Assembly: GCF_016654115.1 (NCBI RefSeq)
Contig: NZ_JAEQAZ010000013.1
Location: forward strand, 1-64,000
DNA from: Streptomyces sp. MBT53
GTDB lineage: Bacteria > Actinomycetota > Actinomycetes > Streptomycetales > Streptomycetaceae
Direction of reading: 5' to 3'
DNA length: 64,000 nt
The notes beneath the pieces are model-generated. The model did not search any database. It saw only the letters and a program-made list of their open reading frames with translations, and was not told the DNA's origin. Numbering within the stretch: the first letter of the stretch is position 1; each line of letters begins with the position of its first letter. Positions 1 through 8,282 of the stretch are shown here, piece after piece. The translations under genes and the position numbers were made by a program.

Positions 1-1010
1 GCGAGTTCGGCGGGGCGGGTGATGGATTCCCGCAGTTCGGCCACGGACATGGGAAGCAGGACGAACAGTCCGTCGGTGAACACCGGGGCGAGTTCCGGGA
101 GTTCGAGGCAGCGGCCGGTGAAGTCGGCGCGGACGCCGAGCACGACGACGGCGGGGTCCGGGCCCGTGGACAGCGACCGCAGGACCCGGACGAAGGCCCG
201 TCGCTCGCCCTCGTCGGAGCAGAGCGTGAACAACTCCTCGAACTGGTCGACCAGCAGCACCGGGAGGACCGGTGGCGGGCGGCGGCCGTCGGGGCCGGGC
301 GGAGCGCCTTCCGAGCGGGCACGGACCGCTTCCAGCAGGGCCTCGGGCCGCTCGGCCACCTGCCGCGCGGTGAGGTCGAGGTCGCTGCCGAGGACCTTCG
401 CCGTACGTTCGAGGAGTTCGTCCAGCGGATGGGCGGTGGGGGTGACGGCGACCACCGGCCAGCGCTCGGCGCCGGGCATCGGGAAGCCGCCGGGGCGCCG
501 CAGGGCGGGGACGAGACCGGCGTTCAGCAGCGAGGACTTGCCGGCGCCGGACGGCGCGACCAGTAACAGCGGTCCGCCGCCGACGCGTTGGAAGACCCGC
601 TCGACGAGTGCGGCCGTGGCCCGCTCCCGGCCGAAGAACCAGGCCGCGTCCCGCGGGGTGAACGCCGCCAGTCCGCGATACGGACAGGCGGGCGCGGTGC
701 CGTCGGCGGCGGGTCCACCGGCGCGCTCCGCCGGGGCGGCCTCGCGCACCAGCTTGAGCAACTCGCCCTCGGCGCCCAGGATGTGGTCGCACTGGCGGGC
801 CACGTCGACGGTCGCCCGCTTGACGCCGGTCTCGATCTTGCTGAGATAGCCCTTGCTGTAGTGGGTCCGGCGTGCCAGATCGGCCAGCGACAGTCCGCGC
901 TCCCGGCGCAGCCGTCTGAGTTGCGCGGGAAAGGACGGCGTGATGTGCGCGGTGCTCTCCGGCTGGTCGGACCGGTCGGCTGCCGCGTGCTGGTACTGCT
1001 GGTCCCCCAA
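1..1010 (-). CDS. HTH / nSTAND-type NTPase regulator, N-terminal part (cut by window edge)
   Basis: A reverse-strand gene running off the left edge; about 336 residues are visible. An Xre-like helix-turn-helix spans residues 31-62 (LRRLRRERGLSLADLARRTH). A linker ending YRGLAAFTPRDAAWFFGRE leads into a P-loop ATPase with Walker A APSGAGKSS (residues 152-160) and a Walker B-like LLVDQFEELF near residue 255. This order is that of Streptomyces HTH-nSTAND1 proteins, which usually end in WD40 or other sensor repeats; that end is outside the window. I chose the TTG at 1010 because a G-rich ribosome-binding-like stretch precedes it; the frame stays open upstream, so the start is uncertain. Residue 149 is a TTA leucine codon (564-566), making translation potentially bldA-dependent. 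Likely a signal-sensing regulator or conflict-type STAND protein. Confidence 0.8.
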   Translation of the reverse strand, partial: MGDQQYQHAAADRSDQPESTAHITPSFPAQLRRLRRERGLSLADLARRTHYSKGYLSKIETGVKRATVDVARQCDHILGAEGELLKLVREAAPAERAGGPAADGTAPACPYRGLAAFTPRDAAWFFGRERATAALVERVFQRVGGGPLLLVAPSGAGKSSLLNAGLVPALRRPGGFPMPGAERWPVVAVTPTAHPLDELLERTAKVLGSDLDLTARQVAERPEALLEAVRARSEGAPPGPDGRRPPPVLPVLLVDQFEELFTLCSDEGERRAFVRVLRSLSTGPDPAVVVLGVRADFTGRCLELPELAPVFTDGLFVLLPMSVAELRESITRPAEL

Positions 1011-1119
1011 GGCGTCCCCCCTGGCCCTGCCTGCCCGGATCGTGAGACAGCGGATGCCCAGGTTACTGCGGGGGTCGGACAGGGAGCGAAGCGATTCACC
1101 CGGAGTGGCGAAAAACGGG

Positions 1120-1153
1120 ACTGCCGGGACCGTCGTGGACCGGTCCCGGCAGT
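1120..1153 (-). terminator. Rho-independent terminator after the I36-like gene
   Basis: A perfect 12-bp stem (ACTGCCGGGACC / GGTCCCGGCAGT) with a 10-nt loop. Read on the minus strand, a run of five T follows within a few bases. It lies 25 bp past the stop of the secreted protein gene. Confidence 0.8.
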
Positions 1154-1177
1154 GCTCCCCCGCGGTGAAGGTTTCCG

Positions 1178-1555
1178 CTACGGGCGGTTGAGGACGATGG
1201 AGTTGATGGGTGTGAAGTTGCGGAGGAGGCCGTTGTTCTCGGCGATCGTGTCGGTGCAGTTCGTGCCGTTGGACCCGTTGCACAGGCTCACGGACGCGCC
1301 GCCGTACTGGTTGTTGAGGATCCAGTGCTGGCCGAACTGGTTGCTGAGGTTGTGGGCGCCGTAGCTGTAGTACACGTCCGTCGGGTGCGGGTTGTCCTTC
1401 GGGACGACTCCCTCGCCGTAGATGCAGACCGCCCCGGACGGGCATCCGTCCCAGGGGACCGTGCCGGCGGGCTTTGCCTGGGCTGCCCCGCTCATCGCGA
1501 CCAGTGCGGTGGCCGCGGTGGCGAATACGGCGGCGGCGCGGAACATCTTGCGCAT
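1178..1555 (-). CDS. Secreted peptidase-inhibitor I36-like small protein
   Basis: A 125-residue exported protein. Residues 1-27 form a signal peptide (MRKMF, a hydrophobic alanine-rich core, AQA cleavage site). The mature part has four cysteines and the GCPSGAVCIYGE stretch typical of the I36/SMI-type inhibitor family of Streptomyces; the Streptomyces metalloproteinase inhibitor is the family reference. About 100 mature residues is the usual size. It is monocistronic, with a strong terminator downstream. The target protease cannot be read from sequence, and some family members may be structural or antimicrobial rather than inhibitory. Confidence 0.75.
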   Translation of the reverse strand: MRKMFRAAAVFATAATALVAMSGAAQAKPAGTVPWDGCPSGAVCIYGEGVVPKDNPHPTDVYYSYGAHNLSNQFGQHWILNNQYGGASVSLCNGSNGTNCTDTIAENNGLLRNFTPINSIVLNRP

Positions 1556-1644
1556 GTTTCCCCCTAGCGGGTCTCCTGCGGTGTCGCAGGCCGTGCTCGG
1601 TGCTGTCGGGGATCAGCCTGACCCGAGGGACTCCCGGGGTCGAC

Positions 1645-1684
1645 GGGTTTCCTGTTGCCCGTCCGGGGGACGACCGGGAAACCC
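1645..1684. terminator. Possible weak hairpin between genes
   Basis: Eight-base arms GGGTTTCC and GGAAACCC are separated by 24 nt rich in G and C. It sits between the permease remnant (ending at 1715, minus) and the I36-like gene. It could be the old terminator of the permease gene; the long loop makes this tentative. Confidence 0.35.
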
Positions 1685-1714
1685 GGTGTGAGCTGGGATG
1701 TCGTGGGGCGGAGG

Positions 1715-2003
1715 TCAACCGGCGCGGCGTTCGGCCGCCCTCCGCGGGCCCAGTCCGAGCCGCTTCGGCGCGTAGGTGTCCAGCCAGGTCAGCAACCCGT
1801 GCAGGATCAGGGTCATCACCACCAGGACGATGAGGCCGGCGAACTCGGTCGCGGCGTCAAGGTTCATGGCGGAGGTGAAGAGTTCGTGGCCGACACCTTC
1901 GGAGGAGGCGATGAACTCGCCGCCGATGACGCCGAGGATCGCGAGCGGGCCGCCGGTCCTGAGGGCGGCGAAGAAGGGGGCGGCCGGGGTGGGGATGTTC
2001 CGC
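1715..2003 (-). pseudogene. C-terminal remnant of an ABC transporter permease (SsuC/TauC type)
   Basis: One reverse frame ending in TGA at 1715-1717 encodes about 95 residues with permease character: FAALRTGGPLAILGVIGGEF, then IASSEGVGHELFTSAMNL, then a hydrophobic helix (FAGLIVLVVMTLILHGLL) and a basic tail. The pattern of an EAA-like loop (here GGEFIASSEGVG) and a last transmembrane helix matches nitrate/sulfonate/taurine-type permeases (BPD_transp_1). The N-terminal two thirds are missing: the frame meets lactonase-like coding sequence near 2003. No start codon or binding site precedes it, so it is read as a broken gene end left by deletion. Confidence 0.75.
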
Positions 2004-2777
2004 GGTGAGTTCGGTCAGCAGGTGGGCCTTGCGCCCGTCCGGGTGGAAGACGAGCCGTCGCGGCCCTGCTCCGGCGTCGGTGGCGTGGGCGCCGGGACCG
2101 GTCCAGCCCGGGGACAGCGCACCCGTCGTTCCGTCGAAGCCGTGGACGAAGACGCGGTCGGCGCCGAAGTCGGGACCAGGGCGTGGCGGCGGCCGGGTGC
2201 GACGACCACCTGGTGCGGGTGCGGGCCCGACTGACGTGGCTGGGCCCCGATCCGGTGTCCACCACGACCGACACGGGCGCGCCGAGTGTGCCGTCCCGGC
2301 GGATCGGGAGCGAAGTGGCCAGGCCGCCTCGAAGTTGGCGACGAGGAGGGTGTCCGTGGACCGGTCCACGCCGAGGTACGAGAGGCCGCCGCCGGCCGTG
2401 GCTTCGTCGTCCGTGCTCACCTCACCGAGCTGGGCCGGCGCGCCGGTCGTGCGGTCGACGGCGAAGGCGGTGACGATTCCTCCGTTCCGCTGGCTGCCGA
2501 CGTAGAGCAGCGGGCGGTCCGGATGGGCCGTCACCCAGCCCGAACTGACCTGCGCCACCGGCCCGTTGGGCGTCAGGACTCCTTGGACGGGGTCGAACGC
2601 GACGCCGTAGACCTGTCCGCCGTTCCAGCTGCCGACGTGGAGCAGATCGGGTCTCGCCTGTGGAGCGGCTTCGGCGCTCGGCGCTCCGAAGGTCAGCGGC
2701 ACGGTCGCCGCGGTCGCCGTCGCCGTCATGGCGCCCAATGACGTTCTGCGGGACACAGCCGCTTTGATCTCGACCAT
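2004..2777 (-). pseudogene. Decayed secreted lactonase-family (beta-propeller) gene
   Basis: The 5' part is well kept: a Tat-like leader (RRTSLGAMTATATAATVPL) and propeller repeats such as LLHVGSWNGGQVYGVAFDP and TLLVANFEA, as in the 6-phosphogluconolactonase/YbhE-like lactonase family. After NFEA (near 2325) the reading switches frame to continue as RDGTLGAPVSVVVDTGSGPS, switches again for HPHQVVVAPGRRHALVP, and returns to the first frame for DFGADRVFVHGFDGTTG. Three single-base shifts are needed between about 2160 and 2325. The homology then stops at LLTELTAE (about 2004), where permease sequence begins. The family is normally about 340-400 residues. Frameshifts plus truncation indicate a pseudogene; sequencing error could explain the shifts but not the junction. 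Confidence 0.75.
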
Positions 2778-2882
2778 GGGAGGCAACAGTTGTCGCGATG
2801 CGCGGCAGCGTCCACAGCGTGTACGAAGCTGTCCGTGCGAGTCGCGCGAGTTGAGCTTGCGCGATCAGCACGCCCAACTCGC

Positions 2883-3575
2883 CTACTGGTCGGGGGCGTT
2901 GGGGCGGGCGAGGCCGAGGTCGTAGGCGAGGATCACGGCCTGGATGCGGTCGCGGGCGCCGACCTTCGCCAGGACGCGGCCGACGTGGGTCTTCACCGTC
3001 GACTCGGAGACGAAGAGGCGCTCGGCGATCTCGCCGTTGGTCCAGCCCTGGCCGATGGCGAGGAGGATCTCGCGCTCGCGTTCGGTGAGGGAGCGGATGC
3101 GGGGGTCGTCCGTGGCCGGAGCCGCCGGAGGGCCTTCGGGTGCGCGTTTCGGCAGGTGTTGGGCGTAGGCGTCGAGCAGGCGGCGGGTGAGAGCGGGGGC
3201 GATGACGGCGTCGCCGGATGCCACCGCGCGGATGCCGGCGAGGAGTTCCTCGGGGTGGGCGTCCTTGAGGAGGAAGCCGCTGGCTCCCGCGCGCAGCGCC
3301 TCGTGGGCGTACTCGTCGAGGTCGAAGGTGGTGAGGATCAGGATGCGGGAGCGGTCGCCGGCCGCGACGACCCGGCGGGTGGCCTCGATGCCGTCCATGC
3401 CGGGCATCCGTACGTCCATCAGGATCACGTCGGGCCGCAGTTCGGCGGCCATCCGCACCGCCTCGCCGCCGTGCCCGGCCTCGCCGACCACCTCGGTGTC
3501 GGGGTTGGCCTCCAACAGCATGCGGAATCCGAGGCGTTGGAGGGGCTGGTCGTCCACGATGAGCACGGTCGTCAT
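2883..3575 (-). CDS. NarL/LuxR-type response regulator
   Basis: A 230-residue response regulator. The receiver domain covers residues 1-120, with the acidic pair VDD (residues 7-9), phospho-acceptor Asp54 in ILMDVRMPG and the TTFD/LKDA switch region. A LuxR-type helix-turn-helix ([20 protein letters not shown] onward, about residues 165-215) closes the protein. Its ATG overlaps the stop of the upstream sensor kinase gene (ATGA), so the two are translationally coupled. The adjacent ABC exporter is the probable target, a very common Streptomyces arrangement, and the promoter of that exporter carries an inverted repeat (6845-6893) that could be its binding site. Confidence 0.95.
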   Translation of the reverse strand: MTTVLIVDDQPLQRLGFRMLLEANPDTEVVGEAGHGGEAVRMAAELRPDVILMDVRMPGMDGIEATRRVVAAGDRSRILILTTFDLDEYAHEALRAGASGFLLKDAHPEELLAGIRAVASGDAVIAPALTRRLLDAYAQHLPKRAPEGPPAAPATDDPRIRSLTEREREILLAIGQGWTNGEIAERLFVSESTVKTHVGRVLAKVGARDRIQAVILAYDLGLARPNAPDQ

Positions 3576-4888
3576 GCCGCTCCCCCGATCGCGTCGAGCG
3601 GGGTGAGGTCGAGGGTGGCCCGTACCGTCCAGCCGCCGCCGGGGGCGGGGCCCGCGGTGACGGTGCCGTGGTAGAGGGCGGCGCGTTCTCTCATGCCGGC
3701 GAGTCCGTGTCCTTCGTCGTGGCTCGGTGCGGGTCCTGGAACGGTCCCGGCCGGGCCGGTGTCGTGGCAGTCGATGCGCACCCGGGCGTCCTCGACGTGC
3801 ACGGTCAGTTCGACGCGGGTGTCGTGGCCCGCGTGCTTGAGGGCGTTGGTGAGGGCCTCCTGCACGATGCGGTACACGGTGAGCTGGACCCCGCGGTCCA
3901 GGGCGGCAGGGTCGCCGCCGGTGCGGTACACGACCTGCGGACCGGCCGCGCGGATCCGGGCACACAGGGCGTCGAGGTCGGCGACGCCCGGCTGCGGACT
4001 GAGTTCGGGGGCGTCGGGGGTGGGGCTCTGGACGCGCAACACGCCCAGCATGCGCCGGAGTTCGCCGAGGGCCTGGCGGCCGGTGTCGCCGATGAGGAGC
4101 AGGGCCTGTTTTCCGCGTTCGGGGGCGAGGTCTGTGGCGTAGGCGCCGCCGTCGGCGAGGGTGATGATGACGGAGAGGTTGTGGCCGATGATGTCGTGCA
4201 TCTCCCGTGCCACACGGGTGCGTTCGGCGGCGGCGGCGAGCTTGGAGCGCTGGTCGCGCTCCACCTCCAGGCGGGCGGCGCGGTCGCGCAGCACGGCGAG
4301 CTGGGCGCGCCGGATGCGGACCACGAAGCCGAGGGCGACGGCCGCGGTGATGGTGCTGAACAGCACGAACAGGGCGTCCAGGACCGGGACTTCGGACGGC
4401 AGCCGCAGCGCGAAGAGACCCAGGGCCGCGAGGGTGACCGCGCAGGCGGCGGGCAGTCGCCGCAACTGCCCGTGCAGGACCAGGCTGTAGAGGGAGATCA
4501 GCAGGGCGACGTCGGCGCGCAGCCAGACCCCGAGACCGGCCTGGACGAAGAACACCGCGGCGATCAGCGCGAAGGCCAGCGTCGGCCGACGGCGGCGCCA
4601 CAGCAGCGGCAGCACCAGACCCAGCTGCAGGGCGATGGTCGCCGGCCAGGGCAGGTGGATGAAGCTGTTGTCGAAGCCGCGCCGTCGGCCGTCGTCGCCG
4701 TCCAACATGTCCGGCAGGCAGAACATCAGGACGACCAGGACGATCAGAGCCGTGTCCAGCACCCAGGGGTGCCGCCGGTCGCCCTGTTTGACCCGGCGGC
4801 CGAACCGGGACAGCCGGCCGGCCACGGGGTGGCTCCACGGGAGGTCCGTCTCCGCGAACAGCACGTGGGCGGGGTCGTCGGCGCTCAT
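3572..4888 (-). CDS. Membrane sensor histidine kinase (HisKA_3)
   Basis: A 438-residue kinase paired with the response regulator downstream. The N-terminal half has about five hydrophobic segments between residues 43 and 190. A short coiled region ([20 protein letters not shown]) leads to the HisKA_3 box [20 protein letters not shown] with His231 as phospho-acceptor. The ATPase domain has [16 protein letters not shown] (N box) and [11 protein letters not shown] (G box). ATG 4888 is chosen because translation from further upstream would add a low-quality proline-rich leader. No extracellular sensor domain is visible, so it probably senses within the membrane, as kinases linked to ABC exporters often do. 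Confidence 0.93.
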   Translation of the reverse strand: MSADDPAHVLFAETDLPWSHPVAGRLSRFGRRVKQGDRRHPWVLDTALIVLVVLMFCLPDMLDGDDGRRRGFDNSFIHLPWPATIALQLGLVLPLLWRRRRPTLAFALIAAVFFVQAGLGVWLRADVALLISLYSLVLHGQLRRLPAACAVTLAALGLFALRLPSEVPVLDALFVLFSTITAAVALGFVVRIRRAQLAVLRDRAARLEVERDQRSKLAAAAERTRVAREMHDIIGHNLSVIITLADGGAYATDLAPERGKQALLLIGDTGRQALGELRRMLGVLRVQSPTPDAPELSPQPGVADLDALCARIRAAGPQVVYRTGGDPAALDRGVQLTVYRIVQEALTNALKHAGHDTRVELTVHVEDARVRIDCHDTGPAGTVPGPAPSHDEGHGLAGMRERAALYHGTVTAGPAPGGGWTVRATLDLTPLDAIGGAA

Positions 4889-4991
4889 CGGTGTCACCGG
4901 TCCGGGTTCATGGAGGTCACCTGTCCATTGTGGGGCCCCACGCCGATGCGGCATCCGACCGTCGAGCAGGCCGGATGCCGCGTCGCGTGGC

Positions 4992-5837
4992 TCAGGCGTC
5001 GGACTTCACCAGCCGGTAGGCGGCCCCGCCCAGCGCGAGCGCGGTCCAACCGAGGAAGACCAGGAGTCCGGCGCCGGGCGAGAGGGTCGTCGAGTCGTGG
5101 GTCAGCGCGAACATGGCCTGGCCCGCGTTGCTCGGCAGATACGGGCTGATGTTGTCCTGCCAGGAGCTGGGCAGCAGCTCGATCAGTCCGGGCACCAGCA
5201 TCAGCGAGGCGACCAGCACCGAGATACCGCCGGCGACCGAGCGGAGCCACGCGCCCAGCGCGGTGCCGATCACACCGACCAGGCCGAGGTAGAGCCCGGC
5301 GCCGAGCAGGCTCCGGACGACTCCTGCGTGCGAGAAGGAGAGGGCGGCGGGGGTGCCGGAGACGATGCCGCTGACGATCGGGAACGCGACGAACACTCCG
5401 ACGACGGAGATGCCGAGCGCGACCAGGCCGAACACGAGGGCCTTGGACCACAGCACCGGCAGGCGGCGCGGTACGGCGGCCAGCGTGGAGCGGATCATGC
5501 CGGTCGAGTACTCGCCCGCGGTGACCAGGACGCCCAGCACGCCGAGGGCGAGCTGCGCGAAGTTCGTGCCGAAGAGGGAGATGTCGAGCGCGGTGGAGTT
5601 GGCGTCGTCGGGCCTCAAGTGCCCGCCGTCGTAGGAGGACTTGTAGTGCGCGGCGGCGATCAGACCGAACGCGATGAGGAACAGCAGGCCGAGGCCGAGG
5701 GTGATCCAGGTGGAGCGCAGGGACCACAGCTTGGCCCACTCGGAGCGCAGCACGCGGCGCCCGGTGACCTTGTACGGCGGACGGGCCGGCCGTACGGCTG
5801 CGGGTGCGGCGCTGTCGGTCGCGGTGGCGGTGCTCAC
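4992..5837 (-). CDS. ABC-2 type transporter permease
   Basis: A 281-residue membrane subunit with about six hydrophobic helices (for example LGLGLLFLIAFGLIAAA, LALGVLGVLVTAGEYSTGMI, VFGLVALGISVVGVFVAF). The motif GEYSTGMIRSTLAAVPRR is characteristic of the ABC-2 family. GTG 5837 overlaps the ATPase stop by four bases (GTGA), so permease and ATPase are co-translated. Together they would form a drug, lipid or peptide exporter. The two-component genes follow about 100 bp downstream on the same strand. Confidence 0.92.
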   Translation of the reverse strand: MSTATATDSAAPAAVRPARPPYKVTGRRVLRSEWAKLWSLRSTWITLGLGLLFLIAFGLIAAAHYKSSYDGGHLRPDDANSTALDISLFGTNFAQLALGVLGVLVTAGEYSTGMIRSTLAAVPRRLPVLWSKALVFGLVALGISVVGVFVAFPIVSGIVSGTPAALSFSHAGVVRSLLGAGLYLGLVGVIGTALGAWLRSVAGGISVLVASLMLVPGLIELLPSSWQDNISPYLPSNAGQAMFALTHDSTTLSPGAGLLVFLGWTALALGGAAYRLVKSDA

Positions 5838-6769
5838 GCGGCCCTCCCGGGGGTCTCGACGGTGGTGGTGCCGTGGTACTCGACGGCGTCCCGGGTCAGG
5901 TCCATGAACGCCTGTTCCAGGGAGACGGTCCGTGCGCTGAGTTCGAAGAGCGGGATGCGGTGCTCGGCGGCCCTGATGCCGATGGCGCGCGCGGTCAGCC
6001 CGGTGACGTGCAGTTCCTCGGAGCCGACCTCGCCGGTGATCTCCACACCGGGACCGGCGAGGATCTCGCGGAGTCGGGCGGGCTGCTCGGAGGCCACGGT
6101 GACGGTGTCGCCGCCCGCGTGCCGGACCAGGTCCTGCACGGTGGTGTCGGCCAGCAGCCTCCCCCGTCCGACGACGATCAGGTGGTCGGCGACCAGTGCC
6201 ATCTCGCTCATGAGGTGCGAGGAGACGAAGACGGTACGGCCGTCCGCGGCGAGCCCGGTCAGCAGGTTGCGGATCCACAACACGCCTTCTGGATCAAGGC
6301 CGTTGACGGGTTCGTCGAGCATCACGGTCGCCGGGTCGCCGAGCAGCGCGGCGGCGATGCCGAGCCGCTGCCCCATGCCGAGGGAGAAGGCCCCGGCCCG
6401 CTTCTTGGCCACGGACTGGAGGCCGGTCAGTTCGATGACCTCGTCGACGCGGCGGCGCGGGATGCCATGCGTGTAGGCCTGTGCCATCAGGTGGTCGAAC
6501 GCGGAGCGGCCCGGGTGGATCGACTTGGCCTCCAGGAGCGCGCCGACCTCCTGGAGCGGTGCAATGTGCTCGGCGTAGGGCCTGCCGTTGACCGTGACGG
6601 TGCCGGCGGTGGGTGCGTCCAGGCCGACGATCATGCGCATCGTCGTGGACTTCCCGGCACCGTTCGGGCCCAGGAAGCCGGTGACCGTGCCCGGCTTGAC
6701 GACGAAGTCCAGCCGGTCGACCGCCGTCTTCTCCCCGTACCGCTTCGTCAGCTGTTGCGCCTCGATCAT
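5834..6769 (-). CDS. ABC transporter ATP-binding protein (drug-efflux type)
   Basis: A 311-residue ATPase. Walker A is GPNGAGKST (residues 34-42), the signature is SLGMGQRLGIAAALL (about residue 140) and Walker B is ATVMLDEPVNGLDPEG; the H-loop SSHLMSE follows. The signature has MGQ in place of the consensus SGGQ, a normal variant in this exporter group. An additional domain of about 90 residues after the nucleotide-binding fold is typical of DrrA-like proteins. It is first in the four-gene unit ATPase-permease-kinase-regulator, with its promoter in 6770-6900. Confidence 0.94.
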   Translation of the reverse strand: MIEAQQLTKRYGEKTAVDRLDFVVKPGTVTGFLGPNGAGKSTTMRMIVGLDAPTAGTVTVNGRPYAEHIAPLQEVGALLEAKSIHPGRSAFDHLMAQAYTHGIPRRRVDEVIELTGLQSVAKKRAGAFSLGMGQRLGIAAALLGDPATVMLDEPVNGLDPEGVLWIRNLLTGLAADGRTVFVSSHLMSEMALVADHLIVVGRGRLLADTTVQDLVRHAGGDTVTVASEQPARLREILAGPGVEITGEVGSEELHVTGLTARAIGIRAAEHRIPLFELSARTVSLEQAFMDLTRDAVEYHGTTTVETPGRAA

Positions 6770-6844
6770 CGAATTCCCTCACGCTCACGTGCCACTGCCC
6801 CTACCGGACACCGGCAACGCTAGGAGGAAGGGGGCCCCGAACCC

Positions 6845-6893
6845 GTCGTACCGAGGGGCCGTTGCGGGGACGGGCGTAGTACCTCGGTACGAC
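6845..6893. promoter_or_regulatory. Inverted repeat upstream of the ABC exporter operon
   Basis: Perfect 12-base arms GTCGTACCGAGG (6845-6856) and CCTCGGTACGAC (6882-6893). The right arm is itself part of a smaller palindrome, GTAGTACC-TC-GGTACGAC (6876-6893). It lies 76-124 bp before the ATPase start and is a good candidate for the site of the locally encoded LuxR-type response regulator. Confidence 0.5.
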
Positions 6894-7003
6894 TATGTGA
6901 TGCGTGTTGTGTACGTTCCCACTCCATTCGCGCGAACGTCACGTCCACCAACTGCGGGAAATACAACCGTCACACATATTTACAGTGCCTGTTACCTCTC
7001 TTA

Positions 7004-7019
7004 CTGTGAACGTTCTCAG
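7004..7019. promoter_or_regulatory. Operator-like palindrome before the galactanase gene
   Basis: CTGTGAACGTTCTCAG is a 16-base palindrome with one mismatched pair (T/T) and a central CG, the form expected for LacI-family sugar repressors. It sits 50 bp before the GTG start of the GH53 gene. Which repressor binds it is not known; the LacI gene at 14742 prefers different words near its own start. Confidence 0.5.
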
Positions 7020-7068
7020 AATCCAACCGCATGCGCATGTCAGTCGACCCAAGGAGGTCGGGTACCCC

Positions 7069-8181
7069 GTGAAAATCCCGGGCCGCATAGTGAAGGCCGC
7101 CTTGCTGCTGGCCGCCGTCGCCCTGCCGGCGGCGATGCTCACCCCCACGGACGCCGCCGCCGCGAACTCGCTCACCATGCTCGGCGCCGACGTCTCGTCC
7201 GCTCAGCGCGCGATCGACCTCGGCGCCAAGTACTACGACTCCAGCGGGACCGCCAAGGACCCGCTCGACATCCTCAAGGGCGCCGGCGTCAACTACGTCC
7301 GCCTGCGGATCTGGAACAACCCCGCCAGCGGCTACAACAACAAGGCGAAGGTGCTGGCCTACGCGAAGCAGGTCAAGGCCAAGGGCCTCAAGCTGCTGAT
7401 CGACTTCCACTACTCCGACACCTGGGCCGACCCGGGCAAGCAGTACAAGCCGGCGGCCTGGGCGAGCCACGGCATCAGCGCGCTGCAGACCGACGTCTAC
7501 AACTACACCTACGACGTCTGCAACAGCCTCAAGTCCCAGGGCACCACCCCCGACAGCGTGCAGATCGGCAACGAGATCAACGTCGGCATGCTGTGGGACG
7601 ACGGCAAGGTCGTCAACAACAGCTTCACCAACCTCGGACTGCTGCTGAAGTCCGGCTACAACGCGACCAAGGCCTGCAACAGTTCCACCCAGGTGATCAT
7701 CCACACCGCCGACGCGGACAGCGACTCCAACGCCCGCTGGTTCTACGACGGCATCAAGGCGCAGGGCGTCAACTGGGACATCACCGGGCTGAGTTACTAC
7801 TGCATGTGGCACGGCACGCTGGCCAACATGGGCAGCGTCGTCTCGGACATGAAGTCCCGCTACGGCAAGGACGTCATCATCGCGGAGACGGCCTACCCGT
7901 TCACCTCGTCCGACGCGGACAGTACGGCGAACTCGGTGACGTCGGGGTGCTCGGGCTATCCGCTGACCTGGGCGGGCCAGGGCGCGGAGTTCACCGCCGT
8001 GCAGAACACGGCGCGCAGCGCGGGTGCGATCGGCGTCTTCTACTGGGAGCCGACCTGGTACGCGGTCACGGGCAACGGCTGGGACCCGGCCAACATCGCG
8101 ACCAGCGGGGACGGTTGGGACAACATGGCGATCTTCAACTGGACCGGGCAGGTGAATCCGAACGTGAAGTGGACGGCGTAG
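7069..8181 (+). CDS. Secreted arabinogalactan endo-beta-1,4-galactanase (GH53)
   Basis: A 370-residue exported enzyme that would cut beta-1,4-galactan of plant pectin. GTG 7069 is chosen because AAGGAGG lies 12 bases upstream and translation from it gives a clean signal peptide (VKIPGRIVKAALLLAAVALP, cleavage near DAAAA). GH53 features follow: LGADVSSAQRAIDLGAKYYD, VNYVRLRIWNNP, LLIDFHYSDTWADPGKQ, the acid/base glutamate in QIGNEIN and the nucleophile glutamate in IIAETAYP. Family length is 330-400 residues. It is a single gene with a palindrome in its promoter, so substrate induction is likely. Confidence 0.95.
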   Translation: MKIPGRIVKAALLLAAVALPAAMLTPTDAAAANSLTMLGADVSSAQRAIDLGAKYYDSSGTAKDPLDILKGAGVNYVRLRIWNNPASGYNNKAKVLAYAKQVKAKGLKLLIDFHYSDTWADPGKQYKPAAWASHGISALQTDVYNYTYDVCNSLKSQGTTPDSVQIGNEINVGMLWDDGKVVNNSFTNLGLLLKSGYNATKACNSSTQVIIHTADADSDSNARWFYDGIKAQGVNWDITGLSYYCMWHGTLANMGSVVSDMKSRYGKDVIIAETAYPFTSSDADSTANSVTSGCSGYPLTWAGQGAEFTAVQNTARSAGAIGVFYWEPTWYAVTGNGWDPANIATSGDGWDNMAIFNWTGQVNPNVKWTA

Positions 8182-8206
8182 CGGGGTAGTTCGAGGTCGT
8201 CGTCCC

Positions 8207-8242
8207 GAACGGCATCGCCTGCTTCCACGGGCGGTGCCGTTC
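8207..8242. terminator. Hairpin between convergent galactanase and GH26-like genes
   Basis: GAACGGCATCGCC pairs with GGCGGTGCCGTTC in 12 of 13 positions over a 10-nt loop. It lies between two converging genes and can serve both. Confidence 0.7.
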
Positions 8243-8250
8243 TGCGCGTT

Positions 8251-8282
8251 CAAGGTACGGGGCAGTCAAGGTACGGGGCAAT
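8251..8282. repeat. Perfect-adjacent 16-bp direct repeat
   Basis: Two adjacent copies of CAAGGTACGGGGCAGT / CAAGGTACGGGGCAAT differing at one base. They sit directly after the hairpin and touch the stop codon of the GH26-like gene, so the duplication just avoids changing the protein. Confidence 0.8.

Noticed and set aside
1130..1147. TGGACCGGTCCC near 1136 as another regulatory box
   Set aside because: It lies in the loop and right arm of a terminator hairpin and misses the last base, so it was not counted.
2150..2330. Lactonase frameshifts as pure sequencing errors in a live gene
   Set aside because: Possible, but the gene also loses its 3' end at the permease junction, which errors cannot explain.
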